Position numbers and translations under genes: made by a program | In this document: one piece after another, positions 19,243-27,259 of the stretch | Layout: each line of letters starts with the position of its first letter | How positions within the stretch are numbered: position 1 is the stretch's first letter | Origin: Trachythela sp. YZ-2020 | Taxonomy: Eukaryota; Cnidaria; Anthozoa; Malacalcyonacea; Clavulariidae | Assembly: GCA_016169945.1 (NCBI GenBank) | Contig: JADLSH010000246.1 | Location: forward strand, 19,132 to 83,131 | Direction of reading: 5' to 3' | DNA length: 64,000 nucleotides | Notes under the pieces: generated by a model | The model's database searches: none | What the model was told of the DNA's origin: nothing | What the model saw: only the letters and a program-made list of their open reading frames with translations

Positions 19243-19462
19243 TGTCCGGCCCAAAAGCAATCAAGTTGAGGCAAAGCGTCTTGCCTGCTCATGGCCAAGT
19301 GCGTGAAAGCGGACACGAGAAGGGCCCCCTCACCCCGGCCCTCTCCCACGAGGGGAGAGGGAGAAGTAGTGCGCGCTTTGTTCCCTCTCCCCTTGTGGGA
19401 GAGGGCTAGGGTGAGGGGGGCTTTCTCTTTGAATCTAAACAATACCCTCCGAGCCAGACACT
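19241..19462 (-). mobile_element. MITE-like element, copy B (222 bp)
   Basis: Same family as 15561-15783, in reverse orientation. Ends AGTGTCCGGCCC (19241-19252) and the complement of AGTGTCTGGCTC (19451-19462) form inverted repeats, and this copy shows them best. The internal palindrome of CCCTCACC and CCCTCTCCC arms lies at about 19328-19417. The end nearest the DUF6476-like gene is the same element end that touches the methyltransferase gene in copy A. No open frame of note. Confidence 0.75.
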
Positions 19463-19517
19463 TAGATCTCCTCGACACCCCCCACCCCACGTCTTCTCAT
19501 TCAGGTATAGATCAGCC

Positions 19518-20558
19518 ATGGCAAATTTCTGCTCCGACAACGTGACCGGTGCCTGCCCCGAGGTCCTCGAGGCCGTGATTCAGGCCAACCAGGGCCCCGC
19601 CTCGGCCTATGGCGGCGATGCCGTCACCCAGCGGGTCGAGACCCGCCTGAAGGCGGTCTTCGAGACCGATTGCACCGCCTTTCCGGTGGCGACCGGCACG
19701 GCGGCCAACGCCCTCGGCCTGGCGGTCATGACGCCGCCCTACGGCGCGGTGCTGTGCCACCGGGACGCCCATATCAACGTCGACGAATGCGGCGCGCCGG
19801 AATTCTATGCCGGCGGCGCCAAGCTGCTGCCGCTCGAGGGCGAGCACGGCCGGATCACGGCGGCGACCCTGGCGGCGGAGCTCGCCCCCTACGGCGGCGA
19901 CGTGCACCACGTGGTGCCGGCCGCGCTGTCGCTCAGCCAGGCGAGCGAATCCGGCACGCTCTACCGGCCGGGCGAAGTCGCGGGCCTGGCCGAGATCGCC
20001 CATGGCCGCGGCCTCAAGGTTCAGATGGACGGCGCCCGCTTCGCCAACGCGATCGCCGGGCTCGGCTGCAGCCCGGCCGAGGTCACCTGGCGCGCCGGGG
20101 TCGACGTGCTGGCCTTCGGCGCCACCAAGAACGGCTGCCTGGCGGCCGAGGCGGTGGTGATCTTCGATCCCGCGCTGGCCGCGACCTTCGCGCTGCGGCG
20201 CAAGCGCGCCGGCCATCTCTTCTCCAAGCAGCGCTTCCTCTCTGCCCAGCTCGAGGCCTATCTGACCGACGAGCTCTGGCTCGCCAACGCGCGCCACGCC
20301 AACAGCCAAGCCGCCCGCCTGGCCCAGGGCCTGGAGGCTCTGCCCGGCGCCCTTTTAGTCCATCCGGTCGAGGCCAACGAGATCTTCATCCAGCTGCCCG
20401 AAGCGGTGATCGCCGGCTTGCAGCAACAAGGCTTCGAGTTTCATCCCTGGGGCCTGCCGGAAGAACACCAGATCCGCCTGGTGACCGCCTGGAACAGCGA
20501 CCCGGACGACGTCGACCGCCTGATCGCCACGGCGCAGAGCCTCTGCGCCGCCGCCTAA
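19518..20558 (+). CDS. Low-specificity threonine aldolase-like PLP enzyme
   Basis: 346 residues. The N-terminal FCSDNVTGACPEVLEA, GTAANALG, QMDGARFANA and the PLP-lysine segment FGATKNGCLAAEAVV are the family landmarks. The enzyme cleaves L-threonine or allo-threonine to glycine and acetaldehyde, linking to the serine/glycine pool supplied by serC-serA. Start ATG 19518 is the only reasonable one. It lies just downstream of MITE copy B. Some members act on other beta-hydroxy amino acids, so specificity is open. Confidence 0.9.
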   Translation: MANFCSDNVTGACPEVLEAVIQANQGPASAYGGDAVTQRVETRLKAVFETDCTAFPVATGTAANALGLAVMTPPYGAVLCHRDAHINVDECGAPEFYAGGAKLLPLEGEHGRITAATLAAELAPYGGDVHHVVPAALSLSQASESGTLYRPGEVAGLAEIAHGRGLKVQMDGARFANAIAGLGCSPAEVTWRAGVDVLAFGATKNGCLAAEAVVIFDPALAATFALRRKRAGHLFSKQRFLSAQLEAYLTDELWLANARHANSQAARLAQGLEALPGALLVHPVEANEIFIQLPEAVIAGLQQQGFEFHPWGLPEEHQIRLVTAWNSDPDDVDRLIATAQSLCAAA

Positions 20559-20726
20559 CCGCAGCCGGAGGGCCAGAAGGTCACGCTGGTTGAGCGCGAC
20601 AAGGTGTTGCAAATTGGGCCATTGAGGCCCCGCGAGCTTATGCGAGCGAAGCCCCAGGGCCCCACCGGCGCACGGAAGTCCGCGCCCGGCGTCCAAGGGA
20701 CAAACAAAAACTAACTCAAGATCTCC

Positions 20727-20755
20727 TTGTCACCCGCCCCGGCTTTCGCTACATA
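20727..20755 (+). promoter_or_regulatory. Promoter of the tRNA-Glu gene
   Basis: TTGTCA (20727-20732) and TACATA (20750-20755) at the ideal 17-base spacing, ending 29 bases before the first tRNA base. Confidence 0.6.
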
Positions 20756-20784
20756 GGCTGCCTTGATCGGTTCCGGCCTCTCGC

Positions 20785-20860
20785 GTCCCCTTCGTCTAGT
20801 GGCCTAGGACACCGGCCTCTCACGGCGGGAACAGGGGTTCGAGTCCCCTAGGGGACGCCA
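20785..20860 (+). tRNA. tRNA-Glu (anticodon CTC)
   Basis: The acceptor stem GTCCCCT (20785-20791) pairs with AGGGGAC (20850-20856), followed by discriminator G and encoded CCA (20858-20860). The T-arm GGGG-TTCGAGT-CCCC and the D-arm are normal, and the anticodon loop CTCTCAC gives CTC, reading GAG codons. One oddity: the anticodon stem arms CCGGC and GGCGG leave a G-G mismatch at the fourth pair (positions 30-40), where homologues pair G-C. Confidence 0.93.
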
Positions 20861-20905
20861 CGCTTCTCTCAAGACCTGACACCGATCTGTCGCCTGAATT
20901 GAGCG

Positions 20906-21295
20906 TTAGCGTGTGGTTCGCGACACACTACTAACCGTCCCATGAATGTGATCAATGGGGTCAGAGTCATGGCAGGAGCTGTCGCTCAAGACAAACCGTC
21001 GCGCCAGACCTCCTCGATGAAACGCCGCGAACAAGCCATCACGCAATGCGCTGCCACGCGACCAGACCTCGCACTTGGCCGCGGAAACGTTCTGGATGCC
21101 GGCACTACGTAGCTCTGCGATCATGTCAGCAATGTAGTCACCGCGCATGCCGGAGGCCGCGAAGAACACCGTGCCTATGGATGCCAACCTCAACGCATCT
21201 GCCCTAGCGCCCTCCAAAAAATCAAAAGTGCAATCGACCGCCAGACAAGGTGCCGAGGACAAGAGATGCACCAGGGCCATCTTTGCATCCAGCAT
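20906..21295 (-). CDS. Hypothetical protein, 129 aa, possibly a remnant
   Basis: An open frame of 129 residues just downstream of the tRNA gene, with lower GC and different codon use than its neighbours (for example an A-rich run near 21220). The middle part ASIGTVFFAASGMRGDYIADMIAELR could be a small alpha/beta fold. No motif or family recognised, and no convincing ribosome binding site. Its position next to a tRNA suggests it could be left over from an integrated element, but no integrase or att repeat is visible. Confidence 0.35.
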   Translation of the reverse strand: MLDAKMALVHLLSSAPCLAVDCTFDFLEGARADALRLASIGTVFFAASGMRGDYIADMIAELRSAGIQNVSAAKCEVWSRGSALRDGLFAAFHRGGLARRFVLSDSSCHDSDPIDHIHGTVSSVSRTTR

Positions 21296-21382
21296 AGCTG
21301 ATTGGAGTGGAGTCCCTCTACCCCCACTTAGATCGCAGGTGAGCGGGTCGAGGGCAGCAGCGGCACCGCCAAATTCGGGCTC

Positions 21383-22288
21383 TCAGGTCCCGTTCAATTC
21401 CTCGAACCCTGCAGACAGGAAGTCGATCAAGCTTCGGACCGAGGGCAGCAGGCCGCGACGCGAGACGAAGACGGCGTGGATGGTCTCCGGGCGTGGCGCC
21501 CAAGCCGGCAACAGCCGCACCAGCTCGCCCCGGGAGAGCGCATCGCGGACCATCATGGTCGGCAGCTGGACGATGCCCACGCCCCCGACCGCGGCGGAGC
21601 GCAGGGCGATCATGTCGCGGGTTATGAAGCGCGGCCGGTGCTCGACGGTCGCTTGGGCACCATCCGGGCCGAGCAGCTCCCAAGCGAAGTCATGATGCGG
21701 TAGACCAAGCCCGAGACTGGGCAGGCGGGTCAGGTCGACGGGCGCCTCGGGTGCGGACTCGTCCTCGAGCAGCGCGGGACCGGCCAGCAGGCACTGGCTG
21801 CGATCGGCCAGGGCGCGCATGACCAGAGCGCTGTCGTCGAGCGGCAAGGGACGCACGCGGAGCGCCAGGTCGACCGCCTCGCCGACCAGATCGACCCGGC
21901 GGTCGGTCGCCTCCAGGTGTATCTCGACGCGCGGATAGCGGACCATGAAGGCCGCCAGCATGATGCCGACGCTCGACTCCACCAGGGCGACCGGGCAGGT
22001 CATGCGCACCACGCCGCAGGGCGCCGCGCGGGTCAGCTCGATCGCCTCCTGCGCGGCCTCGGCCTCGACCAGCATGGCACTGCAATGGGCGTAGTAGCGC
22101 CGTCCGATTTCGGTCACCGAGAAGTGGCGCGTCGAGCGGTGAATCAGCTGGACGCCCAGGCTCTTCTCCAGCTTTGCGATCCGGCGGCTCAGCTTCGATT
22201 TGGGCTCGGCGAGCGCGCGGCCCGCCGGCGCAAATCCGCCATGGTCCACGACCTGGACAAAATAGTAGAGATCATTGAGGTCTTGCAT
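21383..22288 (-). CDS. LysR family transcriptional regulator
   Basis: 301 residues: N-terminal winged helix-turn-helix (MQDLNDLYYFVQVVDHGGFA, residues 1-60, with SKLSRRIAKLEKSLGVQL as recognition part) and a C-terminal periplasmic-binding-like effector domain. Divergent from the pirin gene over 127 bases containing a dyad at 22300-22317, the standard layout of a LysR regulator and its target. The effector is unknown. Confidence 0.92.
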   Translation of the reverse strand: MQDLNDLYYFVQVVDHGGFAPAGRALAEPKSKLSRRIAKLEKSLGVQLIHRSTRHFSVTEIGRRYYAHCSAMLVEAEAAQEAIELTRAAPCGVVRMTCPVALVESSVGIMLAAFMVRYPRVEIHLEATDRRVDLVGEAVDLALRVRPLPLDDSALVMRALADRSQCLLAGPALLEDESAPEAPVDLTRLPSLGLGLPHHDFAWELLGPDGAQATVEHRPRFITRDMIALRSAAVGGVGIVQLPTMMVRDALSRGELVRLLPAWAPRPETIHAVFVSRRGLLPSVRSLIDFLSAGFEELNGT

Positions 22289-22299
22289 CGTCCGATCAA

Positions 22300-22317
22300 T
22301 GTTCAGTAATTGGAACA
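22300..22317. promoter_or_regulatory. Candidate LysR operator between lysR and the pirin gene
   Basis: TGTTC and GAACA form a dyad with an 8-base spacer, and it contains the T-N11-A pattern of LysR-type boxes. It lies 12 bases before the LysR start codon and about 100 bases before the pirin start. Confidence 0.5.
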
Positions 22318-22415
22318 GTATGTTGTAAATCGTGGACCTAACGGACTTATCGTTCCGATCTTATGTCTATTTCTAGGTCAAGCGATCCTCCGAACACAAT
22401 AAAGAGGTGACAAGC

Positions 22416-23297
22416 ATGAAAAGGGTCCTCGGCGTCTATAGCGCCCCCCAGCAACACTGGGTCGGTGACGGGTTTCCGGTCCGCTCGCTGTTCTCCTACA
22501 ACACGCGCGGGGAACAGCTGAGCCCGTTCCTGCTCTTCGATTACGCCGGACCGATGGATTTCGATCCGGCCGAGCGGCCGCGCGGGGTCGGCGAACATCC
22601 CCACCGCGGCTTCGAGACCGTCACCATCGTCTATGAGGGTGAGGTGGCGCACCGGGACTCCACCGGTGCCGGCGGCCTGATCGGCCCGGGCGACGTGCAG
22701 TGGATGACCGCCGGGTCCGGCATCCTCCACGAAGAGTTCCATTCGCCCGAGTTCACGCGCGCCGGCGGCAAGCTGGAGATGGTTCAGCTGTGGGTCAATC
22801 TGCCGGCCGCGGACAAGATGTCGGCGCCGAACTACCAGACCCTGCTCGATCGCGACATTCCGGCCGTCGAGCTCCCGGATCAGGCGGGCGAGCTGCGCGT
22901 GATCGCCGGCGACTACGACGGTCACCGGGGCCCGGCCCAGACCTTCACGCCGATCGACGTTTGGGATTTGCGGCTCAACCGCGGCCGATCCATCGAGCTG
23001 GCTTGGCCCGAAGGCCGCACGCTGGCGCTGGCGGTCCTGCACGGCGATTTGGTGGTCAACGGCCATGAGAGCGTGCAAGAGGCGGAGACGGTCCTGTTCG
23101 ACCGGGCGGGCCGGAGCGTCTCGCTGGCAGCCAACAGCGATGCCACGCTCCTGCTGCTCAGCGGCGAGCCGATCGACGAGCCGGTGGTCGGCTACGGGCC
23201 CTTCGTGATGAACGACGAGGCCGGGATCCGGCAGGCCGTCACGGACTTCAAGAACGGCCGCTTCGGCAGCCTCGCGGAACCGCTGGGCGCGCCATAA
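22416..23297 (+). CDS. Pirin family cupin protein
   Basis: 293 residues from ATG 22416, with AAAGAGG 8 bases upstream. The first cupin carries the metal-binding set HPHRGFETVTIV (two His) with GSGILHEEFH (His, Glu), as in pirin/YhhW quercetin dioxygenase-type proteins; the second cupin is degenerate, as usual. Pirins have been assigned quercetinase or redox-sensing roles; the substrate here is unknown. Likely controlled by the divergent LysR gene. Confidence 0.9.
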   Translation: MKRVLGVYSAPQQHWVGDGFPVRSLFSYNTRGEQLSPFLLFDYAGPMDFDPAERPRGVGEHPHRGFETVTIVYEGEVAHRDSTGAGGLIGPGDVQWMTAGSGILHEEFHSPEFTRAGGKLEMVQLWVNLPAADKMSAPNYQTLLDRDIPAVELPDQAGELRVIAGDYDGHRGPAQTFTPIDVWDLRLNRGRSIELAWPEGRTLALAVLHGDLVVNGHESVQEAETVLFDRAGRSVSLAANSDATLLLLSGEPIDEPVVGYGPFVMNDEAGIRQAVTDFKNGRFGSLAEPLGAP

Positions 23298-23416
23298 CCG
23301 ATCTAGAGCGCATGTGTGATCTTTGTCACTTGAGATCGGCCCCTTTTTGCTCAAGTCTTGATGTCTCCACGGTTTTTGCCCGCGAGCCCGGGCGCTCAAA
23401 AAGGAGAGCAGACGAG

Positions 23417-23637
23417 ATGACGGAGTCCAAGAAAACCACCACGACCGAGCAGGGTGCCGTAGATTCGGAAGAACAGAAGAACAACAGCTCGACGGCGTGA
23501 CCGGTGGTGCGGGCTACCTCAAAATCGGTGACATCGAGGGTGAATCGGTCGAGTTCAATCGTGACTCACTGGCGCAGAAGGTCAAACCGATTGGTCGGCT
23601 GCCAGGAGGTTCGATCCGGGCCACCAAGATCAAATAG
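23417..23637 (+). CDS. Leader-type small peptide with Hcp-like core (frame broken)
   Basis: ATG 23417 (GGAG about 11 bases upstream) opens MTESKKTTTTEQG..., which stops at 23500 in its own frame. The frame one step back continues without stop to 23637 and reads EEQQLDGVTGGAG, then YLKIGDIEGES. A single missing base around 23475-23487 would join them to about 73 residues. The LDGVTGG stretch looks like the end of a double-glycine (bacteriocin/RiPP-type) leader, and the following segment resembles the N-terminal strand of Hcp tail-tube proteins, though far too short for a full Hcp. The next gene has the same architecture. Confidence 0.5.
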
Positions 23638-23749
23638 GGTCGACAAAGTCGGCAGCTCCACTCCGGCTCTGCCCGGGGGGCTGCCGGCATGTAACCACCA
23701 GGGGGAGTAGCCTCAGGTGGTCAAATCTCACATCGAAGGAGACATGCTG

Positions 23750-23971
23750 GTGACTGAAAATCGACAACCCACTAAGAGCCCCGGCAAGGATGGGTCCGTA
23801 ACCTTGAGCGAGCAAGACTTGGACAGCGTGACCGCCGCCGGCGTGCCGGGCGTCACCACAGGATACTTCAAGGGCGTGGACGGACTGAGCGCGGAGATCA
23901 AGGTGATCGAGTTTCAGGACGGCGATGACCTGGTGCTGCGGAAACAACCAAGCGTGAAACCCAGCAAGTAA
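23750..23971 (+). CDS. Leader-type small peptide with gp19-like core
   Basis: 73 residues. GTG 23750 is chosen over ATG 23744 because AAGGAG (23736-23741) is 8 bases from the GTG but only 2 from the ATG, and because MTEN then matches the MTES start of the preceding gene. Residues 19-30 (LSEQDLDSVTAA) look like a secretion or RiPP leader. The core from residue 38 (GYFKGVDGLSAEIKVIEF) resembles the beginning of T4 gp19-type tail-tube proteins but stops after about 35 residues. No modification enzyme or transporter lies beside it. Confidence 0.6.
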   Translation: MTENRQPTKSPGKDGSVTLSEQDLDSVTAAGVPGVTTGYFKGVDGLSAEIKVIEFQDGDDLVLRKQPSVKPSK

Positions 23972-23977
23972 TTCGCC

Positions 23978-24544
23978 TCAGGCCCGGGTGATCCGCCGGT
24001 AGAGCGCCTGAAACCCGCTCGCGAGGTTTTCCCCGAACAGCGGGTCGCTGTTGCTCTCGAATGCCCGCTCGAGGCGCTGCCAGTCCTCTGCGCCCAGCCG
24101 CTGCTCGGCCAACGGCAGGATCTCGCTCTCCTCGAGGCTCATGTGGCTGCGCTGGAAGTCTATGAAGCGCGCACCAGCCTCCCTCAGTGCCGCCAAGGCC
24201 TCCGGCTCGTCTCGGTCGACCGCCTCGCGCGCCTGCGCCAGGATCGCTGTCAAACGGGCACAGTCCTCGTGCTGGCGCGCCGCCCGCGCCAGCAGGTCGG
24301 CGCTCTCCGGGCAGGTCCGGCGCAGCGCGCTGAACGGGAACTGCTCCTCCTTGGGATGATGATAGCGGTCCGGGAAGACCCGGACGTAGTAGATCGCCGC
24401 GCTGATCAGATCCAGATTCGGCCCGGCCCCGCCGTCGCTCAAACCTTCGAGCTCACGCTGCAGGATCGAGAGAACTTGGTCGAGCGCGCGGTGCTCGGCG
24501 CGGATGAGATCGAGTCCCTTGGGCATTCCGTCGCGATGATCCAA
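23978..24544 (-). CDS. Hemerythrin (HHE cation-binding) domain protein
   Basis: 188 residues, four-helix bundle pattern with spaced metal ligands: H18 in RAEHRAL, YHHPKEEQFPF near 61-71, RQHEDC near 90, and SHMSLEESEILPLAE near 133-147. Such domains bind a di-iron centre; bacterial forms handle oxygen or nitric oxide or protect Fe-S proteins. The start could be 24544 or ATG 24526. Convergent with the second leader peptide, six bases between stops. Confidence 0.9.
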   Translation of the reverse strand: MDHRDGMPKGLDLIRAEHRALDQVLSILQRELEGLSDGGAGPNLDLISAAIYYVRVFPDRYHHPKEEQFPFSALRRTCPESADLLARAARQHEDCARLTAILAQAREAVDRDEPEALAALREAGARFIDFQRSHMSLEESEILPLAEQRLGAEDWQRLERAFESNSDPLFGENLASGFQALYRRITRA

Positions 24545-24604
24545 GATGGAAACGAGCCACAGCCTGCCCCATTTGGGACCGGGACGACTTGATATAGGTC
24601 ATAT

Positions 24605-25942
24605 TCAATCCGCTTTGCCGGCCACTTTGCCGGCGCAGCCTTGCAAGGCCGCCACCAGCGCGTCTCCGAAACCATCGAGCTGTGCCACGGTCATGACGGT
24701 CGAGAGATAGCCGGCCAGCTTCGGGGCCAGGATGTAGCCGGCGGTCATCAGCGCCCGGTGCAACGCCTTGACCGCCTGGGCCTCCTCCGGCCTCGGATAG
24801 GCACTGCGGTAGTCGCTGATCGGACGCTCGTGCAAATGGATATGGAACATGCCGCCGACGCCGGTGACCTGGCCCGGGACGCCGGCCCGCGCGAAGGCGC
24901 CTGATACCACAGCGCGCGCGTGATCGCCGAGCTGCTCCAGCTGCTGGTAGGCCTTGGGGGTCAGCAGCTCCATGGTCGCGAGGCCGGCGGTCATGGAGAG
25001 CGGATTGCCGGTCAGGGTGCCGCTCGAGGGGTTGAGCGGCTTGCCCTGCAGGTGGCTGAACACCGCCATGGCCTCGGCGGTGCCGCCGACCGCGCCGACC
25101 GCGAAGCCGCCGCCGACGATCTTGGCGTAGGTCGAATAGTCCGCCTCGATGCCGTAGCGCGCCTGGGCGCCGTGGTAGGCGAGCCGGAAGGCGATCACCT
25201 CGTCGACGATCACCAGCGCGCCGAGCTCGCGGGCGACCCGCTGCAGGCAGGCGATGAATGCAGGCGTCATCTCGATCATGCCGCAGGCGTTGGGCACCGG
25301 GTCGATCAGCACCGCGGCCAGATCGGCCCCGGCCGCCCGCAGGATCCGTTCGGCCGCCGCCTCGTGGTTCATCGGTAGGACCAGGGTGTCGCCCAGCACG
25401 GCTTCGGGGGTGCCCTGGGAAAAGCGCCGCGCGACCGGCTCGTTGCCCCAGTTCTCCGGCGCCGGATCGAGGCTGACCTCGGCATAGTCGTACATGCCGT
25501 GATAAGCGCCCTCGATCTTGGCGATCTTGCTGCGCCCGGTCTTGGCCCTCGCCGCCTTGAGCGCCAGCATGACCGCCTCGGTCCCGCTGTTGCAGAACCT
25601 GACCTGCTCGACCCGGGCGATGCGGCGGCACAGCAGCTCGGCCAGCTCGATCTCGACCTCGGTCGGCATGGAAAAGCAGCTGCCGCGCCCGAGCGCCGCC
25701 GCCACCGAACCGATCACGCCGGGATGGGCATGACCGTGGATCAGGGCCGCGAAGTTGTTCATCAGATCGAAACGCCTGATACCGTCGGCATCTTCGAGAT
25801 ACGGCCCCTCGCCTCGCCCGGCATAGATCGGATAGGGATCCATCCAGGTCTGCAGGCGCGAGATCCCGCCCGGCAGCACCTGCTGTGCCCGCTCGAACAA
25901 ACGGTGAGACTCGGACTCATGGTCGGGCCACGGCTTTGCCAT
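24605..25942 (-). CDS. Class III (GSA-type) PLP aminotransferase
   Basis: 445 residues. RLQTWMDPYPIYAGRGEGPYLEDADG at the N-terminus, the GTEAVMLALKAARAKTG cofactor region, VDEVIAFRLAYHGAQ and the lysine segment STYAKIVGGGFAVGAVGG place it in the glutamate-1-semialdehyde aminomutase-like group of class III aminotransferases. True HemL has very similar motifs, but the altered N-terminus and genomic setting argue for a catabolic amine or beta-amino acid transaminase. GAGGAATG precedes the start. Substrate unassigned. Confidence 0.85.
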   Translation of the reverse strand: MAKPWPDHESESHRLFERAQQVLPGGISRLQTWMDPYPIYAGRGEGPYLEDADGIRRFDLMNNFAALIHGHAHPGVIGSVAAALGRGSCFSMPTEVEIELAELLCRRIARVEQVRFCNSGTEAVMLALKAARAKTGRSKIAKIEGAYHGMYDYAEVSLDPAPENWGNEPVARRFSQGTPEAVLGDTLVLPMNHEAAAERILRAAGADLAAVLIDPVPNACGMIEMTPAFIACLQRVARELGALVIVDEVIAFRLAYHGAQARYGIEADYSTYAKIVGGGFAVGAVGGTAEAMAVFSHLQGKPLNPSSGTLTGNPLSMTAGLATMELLTPKAYQQLEQLGDHARAVVSGAFARAGVPGQVTGVGGMFHIHLHERPISDYRSAYPRPEEAQAVKALHRALMTAGYILAPKLAGYLSTVMTVAQLDGFGDALVAALQGCAGKVAGKAD

Positions 25943-26151
25943 TTCATTCCTCAGTCGTCTTTTTAGCGAAAGGAGTGACTAGCTTATCTCGGGCTGGGTC
26001 CCGAGGCGGAGCAAAAATTGGTTCGGCAGGTGTTGTCGCTGAAATCCAGGTCGCAGCGAGGATCTAGAACGACCACCGGCCGACCCAAGGTACGCAGGGT
26101 CGGCCAGCTGCCTGCGGACAGATCGGTCCGCAGAAGGTTCGGTAAAGCGGT

Positions 26152-26559
26152 TCAGTGCGAGATCGCGGGCTCCAGGGTCTTGGCCTGCTCGACCCATTTC
26201 TCGACCTGGTTTTGGGTCGGGGTGCGGCGCACCAGCTTCTTGGCCGCGTTGACCTCGACCATCTTGGCGGTGAGATTCTCGGCCTTGCGGTGCTTCAGCT
26301 CTCTCACGGTATCGATGCCCGTGGCCTCGAGCAGCTCGGAGAAATCCTCGCCGACGCCGGAGATACGCATCAAGTCGGCCATGTTGGCCCACTTCAGCAG
26401 CTGCTTGGTGCTCAGGCCGGTCGCCACGGCAACCGTGTCGCGCCCCTTGGCCGACCCGCAGCGGTCCAGGAGATCCTGGGTCGTGCCGATCCGGGCCGCT
26501 TCCAGGGTCTTTGCGAAGGTCGGGCCGATGCCCTCGATCTCATCGATCCTATAGCTCAT
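26152..26559 (-). CDS. DUF4332 helix-hairpin-helix protein
   Basis: 135 residues holding two helix-hairpin-helix-like units: IEGIGPTFAKTLEAARI (8-24) and ISGVGEDFSELLEATGI (65-81), the arrangement of DUF4332. These motifs resemble DNA-binding HhH motifs of polymerases and nucleases, but function of the family is unknown. The next gene on the strand starts 54 bases away; both small proteins may be stress-associated. Confidence 0.8.
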   Translation of the reverse strand: MSYRIDEIEGIGPTFAKTLEAARIGTTQDLLDRCGSAKGRDTVAVATGLSTKQLLKWANMADLMRISGVGEDFSELLEATGIDTVRELKHRKAENLTAKMVEVNAAKKLVRRTPTQNQVEKWVEQAKTLEPAISH

Positions 26560-26613
26560 GTCGGTTTCTCTCTGTCGGATTGCTGTCGTTTGGTTGGTCT
26601 GGGCTTCCAGGGA

Positions 26614-26997
26614 TCACCCGGTCGCGCCGTCGAGCGCCGGCAGAGTGCCCAGCACCCGTTCGACCAGCTCGTCTCCGGCCTGTTCCTTGGCATAGCCCGT
26701 GAACAGGCTCAGCAGATCGCCCATCTGGCCGGGCTCGAGCCCGGACTGTCCGAGCGCGCCGGCAGCACCCATGGCGCCGCCCAGGCTACCGCCGATCGCC
26801 GTGCCCAGGCTGCCCAGCAGGCCGCCGTCACCGCCCGACCCGAGCAAGGCCTCGGCGCCGGGCAACTTGGCCAGCAAAGCGTCGGCATCGCCGCCCGCGT
26901 GCTCCTTGATGAGCTTCAAGACCCCGCCCAGAGCCGAGCGGACCGTGTCCTGGTCCACGCCCAGCCGCCCGGCGGCCATTCGAACCAATTGATCCAT
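26614..26997 (-). CDS. DUF2780/DUF937-like small protein
   Basis: 127 residues. N-terminal LGVDQDTVRSALGGVLKLIKEH, a Gly/Ala-rich low-complexity middle (about 52-82) and a C-terminal helix QAGDELVERVLGTLP. The pattern matches small proteins annotated DUF2780 or DUF937, with no known function. No signal peptide. Downstream is the DUF4332 gene on the same strand. The intergenic 26998-27259 upstream (262 bases) shows no other gene. Confidence 0.6.
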   Translation of the reverse strand: MDQLVRMAAGRLGVDQDTVRSALGGVLKLIKEHAGGDADALLAKLPGAEALLGSGGDGGLLGSLGTAIGGSLGGAMGAAGALGQSGLEPGQMGDLLSLFTGYAKEQAGDELVERVLGTLPALDGATG

Positions 26998-27259
26998 ATA
27001 GGCTTCTCCCTTGTTGCCGTTCCAGCGATCGCGGCGCGGCTGCGGCCGGCACCCGCCAGCTGATGCGCAGTCCGGCTCTCAAAATGAGAGCAAGTTTGGA
27101 GCCGAACCGCGGGTCGAAGTCCGAGACCCGCCGGTTGCCCCGCCACCGCCCCGTGTGAGCAACAGCAAGACAGCAACAACCGTGCCGGAACAGGCTATCG
27201 TCGAATCACGCTTAGCAATCCCGACGCTGCAAACTCCTGGAGGGGCGTACCCCGGTGTT

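Noticed and set aside
19239..19490. Minus-strand open frame covering MITE copy B
   Set aside because: Translation of the palindromic repeat only, same pattern as in copy A.
20785..21382. tRNA-Glu as attachment site of an integrated island
   Set aside because: No integrase and no second copy of the tRNA 3' end was seen; downstream genes are ordinary.
24605..25942. Naming the class III aminotransferase hemL
   Set aside because: Motifs are shared by several GSA-type transaminases and the neighbours do not point to haem synthesis.
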